Assembly: GCA_034509425.1 (NCBI GenBank)
Contig: JAVTVJ010000536.1
Coordinates: forward strand, 1-64,000
DNA from: Eopsaltria australis
Taxonomy: Eukaryota > Chordata > Aves > Passeriformes > Petroicidae
DNA length: 64,000 nucleotides
Direction: 5' to 3'
How positions within the stretch are numbered: the first letter of the stretch is position 1; each line of letters starts with the position of its first letter. Below, one piece after another: positions 25,037-34,837 of the stretch. Below the pieces are notes generated by a model. It did not search any database. It was not told where the DNA came from and saw nothing but the letters and a program-made list of their open reading frames with translations. The position numbers were made by a program, and so were the translations under genes.

Positions 25037-25612
25037 ATGCTACTCAACATACTTACATGTGTCCTGTACCTTGCTCTATATATATTTCCACAGACAGGAA
25101 ATTACCTGCCTGTGGTAATGCTCCTCTGTAGGCCGGGGTATCGTATAAAAATTGCTTTACTAGTTTACTATGTCTATTGCATGATAACCTCCGAGGCAAT
25201 GAACACCATTCTGAATATATACTCAATTTTGTTTGCTTGTCCTGGTATGGGCTATTACATCTGGGGCCTCCTCAACAATCGCACCCAGCCCCTAGGGGAA
25301 AGAGTAGAGAATGGTTTCTTTCAGCCTTTCAGACCTGACACAACAGTTTTTGAAAATATTGAGTTCCCTCTGGATGGCAAAGATGGTATAATCTTGCTGT
25401 TAGTTCTGCTTTGTCTTCTTTGTACAGCCTGCACCGTGTACACCATGCTTAGAGTCAGAACAGTGCTCGATGCAGCACAGTATCCTCAGGATGAGGACAA
25501 GAAAAGCAGCAGAACAACAGGCACCATATCTAAACAAACTGTCATAGAAGAAAAAGAGACTGAAAGAAACGACAGTCTCCACACAAGCCATCACCAAGCT
25601 AGAACAGCCTAA
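25037..25612 (+). CDS. ERV-1 leader ORF: predicted multi-pass membrane protein (191 aa)
   Basis: ATG at 25037 has A at -3 (ACCATG), a strong Kozak context, and is the first ATG after the primer site in this frame. The 191-residue product has hydrophobic segments at about 2-17 (possibly on to 31), 37-50, 57-79 and 117-138. There is an NRT glycosylation sequon at 81-83 and a charged tail after 140 (DEDKK, EEKETER). I recognise no family. It lies where a retroviral matrix domain or leader would be. The tail runs into a second open frame (from 25624) that continues as gag. The two frames differ, so the ORF could be a free protein or a former Gag N-terminus detached by a frameshift. The frame has only one Trp codon, so lack of stops in an edited provirus is weak evidence of selection. 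Confidence 0.65.
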   Translation: MLLNILTCVLYLALYIFPQTGNYLPVVMLLCRPGYRIKIALLVYYVYCMITSEAMNTILNIYSILFACPGMGYYIWGLLNNRTQPLGERVENGFFQPFRPDTTVFENIEFPLDGKDGIILLLVLLCLLCTACTVYTMLRVRTVLDAAQYPQDEDKKSSRTTGTISKQTVIEEKETERNDSLHTSHHQARTA

Positions 25613-25623
25613 GCCAGTAGCAG

Positions 25624-26712
25624 TTGCCCCCCCTTCAGAAAAAGAAAACCAGGAGCAAATCAGCCCGCACAGCGACCGATGAGGAGACTGGACCTTCGCA
25701 CCAAACAGAAGAGACGGAGCCAGAGATCATCACTCGCTCTTTATCCCTGGGTGAGCTGCGTGACCTATGGAGGGAGTTCACCCGCCAGACAAATGAATCC
25801 ATCCTGACCTAGCTTCTTCGCATCTGAGACGCTGCAGCCAATGACACCATGCTAGATGGAAGTGAGGCCAGGCAACTTGGATCCCTGACCCAGGATGTAG
25901 TCATTGACCAAGCGATCGGGAAAACCCAAGAAACTCTCAGCCTCTGGCGGTGACTGCTAGCAAGTGTAAGGGACAGATACCTTTGTAAAGAAGACCTCCA
26001 AGTGCACCAAGGAAAATGGAGCACAATGGAACAAAGTATCCGATGCCTGAGAGAATTGGCCGTGCTGGAGATCATTTTCTCAGAAGATGAGAGATTCCCT
26101 AAGAACCCAGATGATGTCCAATGCGCGTCACAGATGTGGCTGAGATTCGCACAGCTTGGACCAGAGATATACTCCTGTTACCTAGCAAAACTGCAATGGA
26201 AGGAAAGAGCGGACAAAGTGGGAGTACTGGTCAACAAACTAAGAATTTATGAAGACACTGTCACCGCCCCATTTCGCACCCATGTCTCATCTGTGGAAAC
26301 ACAGCTGGCTGAGCACGTCCGGAACTTGGAAGAGAAACTCAGAAAGGAGCTGAAGCAAGAAATTCACCACATCTCACCAGAACCAACAAGGGTCTCTGCT
26401 ATTAAGAACCAACATTCCCCAACCAGAGAAAGAAGATACACTCCACGAAGTAACCTCTAGTTTTTCCTTCAAGAGCATAGAGAAGACATGAGAAAGTGGG
26501 ACAGAAAACCCACCTCTTCCTTAGCAGCCTGAGTACGTGAACTGAAAAGAAGAACAGCTGCCACAAGGAGCCCACCTAGAGTCAACACTGCTCCGGTCTC
26601 TTGTGAACAGAACTCAGAACAGTATAAGAATGATGATATGACCAATCCTCTTGAAGGGACCTCAAAAACATATTTACAGGAAGAGAGCAACATGTACCAC
26701 GATCAGGAATAG
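25624..26712 (+). pseudogene. ERV-1 gag remnant
   Basis: One reading frame (the same as pol) carries Gag-like sequence: an acidic/basic N-terminal stretch, a helical middle (26002-26300) and a coiled-coil-like charged segment (about 26290-26370, with EEKLRKELKQE). Stops interrupt it at 25810, 25825, 25951, 26458, 26530 and 26710. Most sit in contexts consistent with TGG to TAG or TGA. No zinc knuckle was seen, as in mammalian ERVL. Assignment rests on position and frame rather than a diagnostic motif. Confidence 0.6.
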
Positions 26713-26772
26713 AGGGGCCCTGCCTCTAGCCAGGTAGAGGAAAGGGACAACCGGATCTATTGGACTGTGTAG

Positions 26773-27080
26773 ATCCGATGGCCTAGCACGTCTGACCCAC
26801 AAAAATATACGGCTTTGGTTGACACTGGCGCTCAATGTACCCTGATGCCATCAAGGTACGTGGGAACAGAATCTATTTCTATTTCTGGGGTGACAGGAGG
26901 ATCCCAGCAGCTGACTGTATTGGAAGCTGAAGTAAGTTTAACTGGGAATGAGTGGCAGAAACACCCCATCGTGACCGGCCCAGAGGCCCCATGCATCCTG
27001 GGCATAGACTATCTTAGAAATAGGTATTTCAAAGACCCAAAAGGACATCGTTGGGCTTTCGGGATAGCCGCAGTAGAAAC
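26773..27080 (+). pseudogene. ERV-1 aspartic protease
   Basis: The retroviral protease active-site motif DTGA is encoded at 26821-26832 (context ALVDTGAQCTLMPS), and a later ILG (about 26995-27005) matches the second conserved loop. The segment lies in frame between the gag remnant and RT. It is free of stops itself but cut off from gag by stops at 26710 and 26770. The enzyme would cleave Gag-Pol. Confidence 0.8.
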
Positions 27081-28559
27081 AAAAGACATCCAACAGCTAA
27101 ATACCTTGCCTGGTCTCTCAGATGACCCCTCTGCTGTGGGACTGCTAGAAGTTGAAGAACAGCAGGTACCAATTGCCATGGCGACAGTGCACCGACGACA
27201 GTACCGCACAGACAGAGACTCTATGGTTCCGATCCACGAGATAATTCGTAAACTAGAGAGCCAAGGGGTGGTCAGCAAAGCTCATTCACCCTTTAACAGC
27301 CCTATATGGCCAGTGCGTAAGTCCAGTAGAGAATGGAGACTGACAGTAGATTATCGTGGCCTGAATGAGGTCACACCACCACTGAGTGCTGCTGTGCCAG
27401 ACATGTTGGAACTTCAGTATGAACTGGAATCCAAGGCAGCAAAGTGGTACGTGACCATCGATATTGCCAATGCCTTTTTCTCCATTCCTCTGGCAGCAGA
27501 GTGCAGGCCTCAGTTTGCTTTCACCTGGAGGGGGGTGCAATACACCTAGAACAGACTTCCCCAGGGGTGGAAGCACAGCCCCACCATCTGCCATGGCCTG
27601 ATCCAGGCTGCACTGGAAAAGGGTGAAGCTCCAGAACATTTGCAGTACATCGACGACATCATCGTATGAGAGAACACAGCAGAGGAAGTCTTTGAGAAAA
27701 GAAAGAAGATCATCCAGATTCTCCTAAGAGCTGGTTTTGCCATCAAGTGAAGTAAAATTAAGAGACCCGCTCAAGAAATCCAGTTCTTAAGAGTCAAGTG
27801 GCAAGATAGACGTCGCCAGATCCCGACAGAAGTAGTTAACAAGATCACTGCTATGTCCCCACCTACGAACAAGAAAGAAACCCAAGCTTTTCTAAGAGCT
27901 GTCGGGTTTTGGAGAATGCATATCCCAGAATACAGCACAATTGTAAGCCCTCTTTACTTTGTGACACGAAAAAGAAATGATTTCCAGTAGGGTCCTGAGC
28001 AACAACAAGCATTCAAACAAATTAAGCAGGAGATTGCCCATGCAGTAGCCCTTGGGCCAGTCAGAACAGGACAGGATGTGAAAAATGTGCTCTACACTGC
28101 GGCCGGAATGAATAGTCCATCCTGGAGCCTGTAGCAGAAGGGACCTGAAGAGGTTCGAAGACGACCACTTGGGTTCTGGAGTCGGGGATACAAAGGATCT
28201 GAGGCCAGCTATACCCCAACCGAGAAAGAGATTCTTGCGGCTTATGAAGGAGTTCGAGCTGCCTCGGAAGTAATTGGCACCGAAGCACAGCTGCTTCTGG
28301 CACCCCGACTACCAGTGCTGGGTTGGATGTTCAAGGGAAAGGTTCCTTCCACACATCATGCCACCGACGCCACATGGAGCAAGTAGATTGCGCTAATCAC
28401 ACAGCGAGCCCAGATAAGAAACCCTAATCGCCCTGGGATTCTAGAAATTATAACAAACTGACCTGAAAGTGAGACTTTTAGATTATCTTCTGAAGAAGAG
28501 GAAGGGCAAGTGACACGTGCTGAAGAAGCCCCACCATATAACGAGCTACCAGAAAGTGA
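27081..28559 (+). pseudogene. ERV-1 reverse transcriptase
   Basis: RT hallmarks appear in order: the fingers motif WRLTVDYRGLN, an IDIANAFFSIPL motif-A region, LPQG at 27556-27567 and the catalytic YIDD at 27646-27657. A thumb/connection region with GFWRMHIPEYS follows. In-frame stops at 27547, 27667, 27748, 27988, 28132, 28384 and 28459 break it; each fits a Trp codon changed by G to A. No activity is possible from this copy. Confidence 0.9.
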
Positions 28560-28980
28560 AAGACCATATACCCTCTTCACTGATAGTTCCTACCGAATTG
28601 TGAGTGCTAACCAGAAGTAGAAAGCTGCTGTATAGAGCCCCACACGACAAGTTGAACAAGCTACTGAAAAAGAAAGTGGATCGAGTCCGGTCGCAGAGCT
28701 TAAAACCGTCCAGCTGGCTTTATATATTGCTAAGCGAGAGAAGTGGCCTCCGCTCTATCTCTACGCTGACTCCTAGATGGTAGCTAACGCTTTGTAAAAT
28801 TAGTTGAATCGCTGGAGAAAGGCCAACTGGCAGCACAGAGGAAAACCCATCTGAGCCGCTGAAATTTAGCAAGACATTACTACCCGTGTAGAGAGGCTGA
28901 CTGTGAAAGTTCGACATGTAGATGCACATGTACCCAAGAGTCGGGCCAATGAAGAGCATCGTAACAACGAGCAGGTGAAC
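28560..28980 (+). pseudogene. ERV-1 RNase H
   Basis: The RNase H first catalytic Asp lies in LFTDSSY (Asp codon 28582-28584), followed by ELKTVQLAL (catalytic Glu) and YADS (third Asp). In-frame stops occur at 28618, 28633, 28774, 28795, 28801, 28852 and 28867. The 28770-28870 stretch is the most damaged part of the element, with five stops in 96 bases. Confidence 0.85.
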
Positions 28981-29757
28981 CAAGTTTCCAAACTGAGAGT
29001 ATTACAGGTAGATCTAGACTGGCAGCACAAGGGAGAATTATTTCTAGCTCATTGGGCCCATGATGCCTCTGGTCATCAGGGACGAGATGCAACGTACCGA
29101 TGAGCTCGTGACCGAGGGGTGGACTTGACCATGGACAGCATCTCACAAGTCATCCATGGCTGTGAGACCTGCGCTATGATCAAGCAGGCCAAGCGGGTGA
29201 AGCCTCTGTAGTACAGTGAACGATGGTCGAAGCATAGGTATGGGGAAGCCTGGCAAATTGACTACATCACCCTTCCCCAAACCCGCCAAGGCAAGCACTA
29301 CGTGCTGACCATAGTAAAAGCAACCACTGGATAGTTAGAGACCTACGCTGTGCCTCATGCTACTGCCCGAAACACCATCTTAAGCCTAGAAAAACAAGTC
29401 TTGTAAAGACATAGCACCCCTGAGAGAATTGAGTCGGACAATAAGACCCATTTCAAGAATAGCCTTATAAACAGCTGAGCCAGAGAACATGGCATCGAGT
29501 AAATATATCATATCCCTTATCATGCACCAGCTGCCAAGAAAGTTGAACAGTGCAACAGTACTTAAAACCACCCTGAAGGCACTTGGCAGGGAGACCTTCA
29601 AAAATTAAAAAGTGAACTTAGCAAAAACCACCTAAATAGTCAACACACGAGGCTCCATCAATCGAGCTAGTCCTGCCCAGTCTGAACCCTTGCACACAGT
29701 AGACGGAGAGAGAGTCCCTGTGGTACACATGAGAAGTATTTTAAGAAAGACTGTTTA
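28981..29757 (+). pseudogene. ERV-1 integrase
   Basis: The zinc-binding N-terminal domain is visible (His codons in HWAHDASGH at 29050-29076; CETC at 29161-29172). The catalytic D,D(35)E triad is intact as codons: Asp 29260-29262, Asp 29437-29439 and Glu 29545-29547, with exactly 35 residues between the last two. Stops at 29101, 29209, 29332, 29404, 29476 and 29500 break the frame, and a likely frameshift follows near 29555. The C-terminus ends before a non-coding tail leading to the 3' LTR. Confidence 0.9.
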
Positions 29758-29974
29758 AATTAGTCCCACCTCAAACAAAGGCAAACCCATCCACGGGGTT
29801 GTTTTTGCTCAAAGACCTAGTTACACTTAGTGAGTAATGCAGAAAGATAGGGAAACCCATTGTGTACCACAAAGAAACTTAATTTTAAGTGAGAACTGTG
29901 TGTAAAGTTTCATTGTATATGTATATATATGTATTAAGGGAGGTACTAGTTTGGGTATCACATAGATGGTGATA

Positions 29975-29991
29975 GAATAAGGGGTGGATAA
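29975..29991 (+). other. ERV-1 polypurine tract
   Basis: The purine-rich stretch gaataaggggtggataa directly abuts the 3' LTR at 29992, the expected primer for plus-strand synthesis. It resembles the tract beside the LTR at 4035-4605. Confidence 0.8.
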
Positions 29992-30608
29992 TGTCTTAGG
30001 TTACAATGGTATGTATTCTGTCACCATCTTCGTGGGATGCTGGGGGCCGGGCGTGGCAGTGTTCCTGATGGCCGCAGAACGGTTTGCTAATGGGCCAGTC
30101 TTTAGGACCAGGCGTGGCAGTGTTCCTGATGGCTGCAGAATGGTTTGCTAATGGGCCAGTCGTTGGGGCCGGATGGGCACTTCACTCACCCCAAACATTG
30201 CAGATAGTGGCTCATCATCCCATTGTGAGATGCCCCGCCCAGGGGGAGGAACCAATGTATCCCGATCTGCATATAAACTGAGATCTGAAGCACTATAGGC
30301 AGCTTTTTCCACGGGATTCCCAGAGGAAGACCAGACCCTTCTACACCACCACTGGACCTTCAGAGGAGAACTACACCTTTCACAGGATCATTGCTTCAAC
30401 AGAATCACATCTATCACTCCCAGAGGACTGCAAACACCTTCTAAGTGGACCTACTACCAACACCCTGACCGACAGGGTGTCAGGTTGTATTCTGACTCTG
30501 TCAGTGGTTTCTTTTTTTCTTTTTCTTTTTTTTGTATTACTACATTTTCCCTATTAAATTGTAGTTCTGACTTTGAGCCTCTCACTGATTTGCTTTCAAA
30601 CTACCACA
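29992..30608 (+). repeat. ERV-1 3' LTR
   Basis: 617 bp, TGTCTTAGG...ACTACCACA, with the same 61-bp U3 duplication as the 5' LTR. It differs from the 5' LTR by about 8 substitutions and a 1-bp insertion. TSD TCCCC follows. Confidence 0.95.
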
Positions 30609-30613
30609 TCCCC

Positions 30614-31308
30614 ACAGCATCAAAGGTTTATTTTGTATACTGTTTAGGCTTTCTAAAGCTTAAAATCACTGCCAGTGCACTTGCTTTCTAGAAGATCATT
30701 AGGTACATTTCCCAGCAAAGCCCAATCAACCTGGTTTTTGTTACCTTACCGTCTGCTCTGGAAGAAAACTAATGTTATTAGATGTGTCTTTCCCTGAAAA
30801 TTGCTGGTGTTTGGTTACTGTGGCAGCTGTCAGGGAGGTGCAGGGGTCTTTCTGCTGGATGCTGACCTGGCAGGCTGCCTGGGCACAGCCTGGTCCTGGC
30901 CCCGTGCCAGCCACCCCACCCATGTCAGGGTGCCCTGAGCCCTTGCAGCACACCAGAGCTCAGCCTTGCCAGTGCACCCTGCCAAATGCCAGATCCCTGC
31001 AACCCTCACCCATCAAGAAACAGAAATGTTAGGCCTGAACTGAGATATAAGGAGTTAGGAGGAAAAATGTAGAAAAAGTAAAAAAACTCCTTCAGAACTA
31101 CATGGATGGAGACAAATGAAATGCGATTAACGACGCCTCTTTTCCTTCTGTTTTGATGTCCTCTGGAAAAGAAATCAGCCTAGCAAATCCTCCTTTATCT
31201 CTGAACGAAATTTCAGATCCTTAGTCTGAACCTGTCTCCTTTTTCCTGGAATAAAAAGCCAAAACAAAGATCTTGTCAGCTTCAGAGGGGAGATTTGTCA
31301 CACATCAG
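30614..31308. other. Non-coding stretch
   Basis: No gene or repeat was recognised. A GC-richer patch at about 30830-31000 has no coding support. Confidence 0.5.
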
Positions 31309-31444
31309 TGGTTTGCAGGGGTGGGTGCCCACCCAGCCCTTGCTGCCTGGCCACAGGGACACTACTGCTATAGCTCGCTGGTTCCTCTGTCCAGCCCGGC
31401 GTAAGTACGACAGACTCCAGCTGGCTATATTTCCAGTAGTGCCC

Positions 31445-32094
31445 TGTAAAGTTTTATATTATTTTTCGGTGTAATACCTACTCGTCCTCCGATCCCAGGC
31501 ACGGTGCCTCTGCTCGGTGGTTGCCTTCCTCACCACTGTGCTACCTCAACCCCCTGTCCGTTAGGATGAGAGCCGAGGGAATCCCGAGGATTCCACACAG
31601 GGAGGAAGGCGTGGAGGGTCGTCTTGGGTTTGGTTCAGGAGGAATCACAAAGGCAGGAGCGACTCTAAGCTTCAGGCAACAGAGAAGTTTATTCCCTGGA
31701 ACCCCAAAGTCACAGGAGCCCCGACTAGCTCTCGACAGCAACTTATATAGTACAATAAACAACCAATCAGGGTAAAGGCTCGGGGTGGGATTAAGGCGGG
31801 AGCTTTCAACAGCAGCAAATAATATAGAAACAGGGGAGTGGTTTGGGGATAACAACAAATCATAAACAGGGGTACAGAGAACTTTCCAGAACAACCTGTC
31901 AATCACCTGTGTGATAGACAAATACCATATTCAATAGGAACAAGGAGTGTCAACTTTGGGTGTTAACTGGGGTGTGACTACAACCAGGCTAAACCATGGA
32001 TGTTTTTATAGCAGGGGGGCGACTCCCCGATGGACCAATCCACCAGGAAGTCCTCAAGCCCCTAGGTCTCGTTTCTATATTGACAACTGCCACA
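31445..32094 (-). repeat. ERV-2 3' LTR
   Basis: 650 bp; on the minus strand TGTGGCAG...CTTTACA. TATA (ctatataag on minus, about 31745) and AATAAA (minus, 31688-31693) are correctly placed. The last 35 codons of env lie inside its U3. It differs from the 5' LTR at about three positions (near 31582, 31925 and 31953). Confidence 0.95.
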
Positions 32095-33338
32095 TCTCCC
32101 CCTTTTCTTTTATTTAAAAAAGCCCGTTGTACTAACGATACTAGAATATTTTTTAAGCAAACAAACATACTTAACACGATAACGATGACGATTAGGATCC
32201 ATAAAATAGATTTCAACAAGTCCATGCCCCATTTTGAAATGCCCCAGTCACTCATTAGATGGTCCAACCAGTCTTTACTTTCAGTCCTTAGTTGAGTGAA
32301 TTGTCCTTGCAGTTCTTGTAGCGTTGCATGGATGCTTTTTGAATGGGATGATAAGTTCATACAACACATCCCTTCAAAGTCCTCGCACCCGTGCCCGTGT
32401 GCGAGAAGGAGAAAGTCAATCGCCGCCCTGTTCTGCAGGGTGGCGTGCCTAGTAGTGTCCTTATCTTCCAGCAGCTGGGTCAATGCCCAGGACGTGAGGT
32501 TGGCTTGTCTGCCAAGCCAACACTCTAAATGGCCTAATTCCCCCAAGGCCTTAGCTGCCGCCACCCAGGGCACGAATATGGAGGCAGCCACCCTCTTTGA
32601 AAAACTCCAATGTTCAACAGCCGAATTGCAACTTTCGTCCCAAATTCTGAGTGATCTTTTTTGACGGGTCAGATTATAGAATTTTCTCCATTCAAGAATT
32701 TGGGTCTTGTTGGGGGTCATGAGGGTGAGTTGGCCCAACGTGCATGGCCCACCTGAAAGACGGGACGGTATCCCAGCCCAGACTCTATCTCCACAGATTA
32801 AGAATACGCCGGAGGGGAGAGTCTTCGGGACGGGCGTGGACTTGGACCGTTTGAGGACAGATCTCGTGGTATAGTTACACCAATTTTCAAGACTGTACAC
32901 TGATCTTTTTAGGGGATGCACATCCTGGTATGGAATTTTATCATATCCTCCAAATATTTTAGCATCTTCCCACTTAGGGAAGTAGTCAAAATTGATACAA
33001 AAGTCAGCTTTGGAGGACCCCAACAGTGCCAATTCTTGGGGCTCCTCTGGTGCATGGGGAAGGGTCTTCATCCCCGCATCCCAGTTGTCAACAGGTTCGG
33101 GCCTTTTACCTGCGAAGGAGGTGTCATTCATTCGCAGGGGGATACCTACTAGGCAGGTCGACATGGGATCTGAAGTTGCACCCATACTCAAACACATGCT
33201 GTCTTGGTTTAGGGCTTTGGCTAACGTGATCCAGATATTCTCTTGTGGCTGTTGTACAAGCCATCCTTTGATTCGGGGCAGGACGTTCAGCATCACCCAC
33301 ATCAGGGCCATGATGACTTCCATGGTTTTCATTGTCAT
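31989..33338 (-). CDS. env: ERV-2 env, intact 449-codon frame
   Basis: I start it at the minus-strand ATG at 33338; the open frame extends further upstream without an ATG. Residues 1-25 form a hydrophobic signal peptide. The surface subunit runs to a furin-type site RQKR (32652-32666, cleavage after about residue 228). The transmembrane subunit has a CX6CC motif at residues 318-326 (32361-32387), a heptad region, a membrane span at about 374-395 and a cytoplasmic tail. CX6CC marks a gamma/alpharetrovirus-type Env with a disulphide-linked subunit pair, unlike the betaretroviral gag-pro. The element is thus a natural recombinant by ancestry. The C-terminus extends into the 3' LTR. It is probably translated from a spliced RNA. 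With no stop or frameshift, it is the most intact viral gene in the window. Confidence 0.85.
   Translation of the reverse strand: MTMKTMEVIMALMWVMLNVLPRIKGWLVQQPQENIWITLAKALNQDSMCLSMGATSDPMSTCLVGIPLRMNDTSFAGKRPEPVDNWDAGMKTLPHAPEEPQELALLGSSKADFCINFDYFPKWEDAKIFGGYDKIPYQDVHPLKRSVYSLENWCNYTTRSVLKRSKSTPVPKTLPSGVFLICGDRVWAGIPSRLSGGPCTLGQLTLMTPNKTQILEWRKFYNLTRQKRSLRIWDESCNSAVEHWSFSKRVAASIFVPWVAAAKALGELGHLECWLGRQANLTSWALTQLLEDKDTTRHATLQNRAAIDFLLLAHGHGCEDFEGMCCMNLSSHSKSIHATLQELQGQFTQLRTESKDWLDHLMSDWGISKWGMDLLKSILWILIVIVIVLSMFVCLKNILVSLVQRAFLNKRKGGDVAVVNIETRPRGLRTSWWIGPSGSRPPAIKTSMV
32095..32112 (-). other. ERV-2 polypurine tract
   Basis: On the minus strand taaaagaaaagggggaga touches the 3' LTR. It is a textbook purine tract. 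It is also coding, lying within env. Confidence 0.9.
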
Positions 33339-33436
33339 GGATCCTTTAAATCTAATATCAAAACAAACATGAATAAACTTTTGAATCAAACCAAAACAAT
33401 TTTTCAATTTTCTGATTCTTTTCAACTCCTCTCCAC

Positions 33437-33453
33437 CTCCCCCTTTTCTTTTA
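33437..33453 (-). repeat. Second exact 17-nt copy of the ERV-2 purine tract, at the pol-env junction
   Basis: The plus-strand string ctcccccttttctttta occurs both here and beside the 3' LTR (32096-32112). Here it lies about 100 bp upstream of the env ATG. It could act as a central purine tract or mark a past recombination joint that brought in env. Confidence 0.7.
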
Positions 33454-33589
33454 CTTAAATTAGGATACAAGGTGGGATAGGGTTATTACGGGACTGTTAG
33501 GTTGGGATATAAACAAGGAGAATAAGGTAAGTGAAGGGATATGGGGTTGGAACGCAGGGTAGTCTTAGAGGGAGTGTCGTAGAGGGGTT

Positions 33590-33815
33590 AATCATAAACT
33601 ATGGCTTCTCTGTCTGGTATTCGCTGGTCGCTGATCGGTACACGTCATATCAGGTAAGTCCTTTCCCTTTCCATTTCTCCTTTTTCTTCTTTTCCATGCG
33701 ACTGATGGATTGTTGTCGCTCTTATCCTTGTCTTTCCCACGATCCTCCACATACGGCTTCACATTTTTTGCCGGAATCCACCGCGGACCGCCTGGGGTGG
33801 AGACACATGCATACC
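33590..33815 (-). pseudogene. ERV-2 integrase C-terminal stub
   Basis: In a different minus-strand frame from RT, sequence beginning near 33810 encodes a stretch with GGPRWIPAKNVKP, typical of the extreme C-terminus of retroviral integrases, followed by a basic tail. The catalytic core and zinc domain are absent. RNase H and most of integrase were removed by a deletion whose joint lies near 33810-33825. Confidence 0.75.
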
Positions 33816-34837
33816 CCCTTCTTGATGACTTGTTCGGCCTCTGGTGTCATGGCTATTGGGGCGTCTAGGGCTTGTCCTCCTCGTAGCAGCTCAAATAAAG
33901 GTGACAACTCTGAAGTTTTCAGTCCGAGGAGCGGCCTGATCCAGTTTATCGATCCACACAGTTGATGAAGTTCGCGCAAAGTTGACGGATGCTGCTCTAA
34001 CTTCAGCAACTGCGGTGTTACCGTTGTCTCCTGGATCTTCATTCCCAAGTACTTCCAAGGTGGCATCCTCTGTATCTTTTCGGGATGTACTTGCATTCCC
34101 ACGTCCTCGATGGCCTTGACAACCTCCTTTAAGGCAGAGTCTAGAGTCTCTCGGTTAGGTGAGCACACTAATACATCGTCCATATAATGATAAATCTTGG
34201 ACTGTGGAAAGGTTTTCCTAACCGGGGAGAGCACCTCCGAGACATACCATTGGCAAATTGCTGGGGAATTTTTCATTCCTTGAGGCAATACGAGCCAATG
34301 ATAATGTCTCATCGGTGCCTCCCGGTTTATGGAAGGCACTGAAAATGCAAATTTCGGCGCGTCGTCAGGGTGCAAAGGAATACTAAAAAAGCAGTCCTTA
34401 ATGTCTATTATAGCTGGAGGCCAATTCTGCGGTAACATTGCAGGTGATGGGAGACCTGGTTGGAGGGGGCCCATTTCCTCCATCACTTTGTTCACTGCTC
34501 TTAGATCTTGTAGCAGCCGCCACTCGTTCTTTTTTGGTTTTTTGATAACAAAAACTGGAGTGTTCCAGGGGCTGGACGATGGCACAATGTGACCCTTAGC
34601 CAGTTGTCCGGCAACAAGGTCTTCTAGGGCGCGCAACTTCTCTCCTCTGAGGGGCCACTGCTCCACCCTCACCGGTGTGTCAGTGAGCCACTTGATAGGT
34701 GGGGTGGAGCGCGCCGCAGTGGCCCCGACTAGAAATTCTGGGGTGTAAAAGGAATTTCTAGTCTCGCGCCCCATTGTGCCATCGCGTCCCTTCCCCATAA
34801 CGTAAAACCTGAGGGGACAATATAGGGTTTTACGCAA
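33722..34837 (-). pseudogene. pol: ERV-2 pol: reverse transcriptase, truncated by internal deletion
   Basis: The frame is open from 34837 and overlaps the end of pro in the -1 frame, so it would be entered by a second frameshift. I see no canonical slippery heptamer in the overlap. RT motifs are present: a QDLRAVN fingers motif, IDIKDCFFSIPL (motif A), LPQGMKNSP, and YMDD at 34175-34186. The thumb follows (PLLGLKTSELSPLF). After about residue 340 the retroviral sequence stops and the frame reads about 30 out-of-frame residues of integrase tail to a stop at 33722. RNase H and most of integrase are missing. The RT polymerase domain itself looks undamaged. Confidence 0.9.

Larger units (their letters stand above)
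24338..30613 (+). mobile_element. ERV-1: full-length ERVL-like provirus, no env, TSD TCCCC
   Basis: Two LTRs (24343-24958 and 29992-30608) are flanked by TCCCC at 24338-24342 and 30609-30613. The order is primer site, leader membrane ORF, gag, protease, RT/RNase H, integrase, purine tract, LTR. Nothing resembling env lies between the integrase end (about 29757) and the 3' LTR. The 5-bp TSD and absence of env fit ERVL (class III). The LTRs differ by about 8 substitutions and one indel (about 1.3%), so the insertion is fairly young. The gag-pol frame carries 27 in-frame stops and is dead. Confidence 0.95.

Noticed and set aside
25810..29502. Stop codons as programmed readthrough or an alternative code
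   Set aside because: Too many, in all three stop forms, mixed with retained TGG codons; mutation of Trp codons is simpler.
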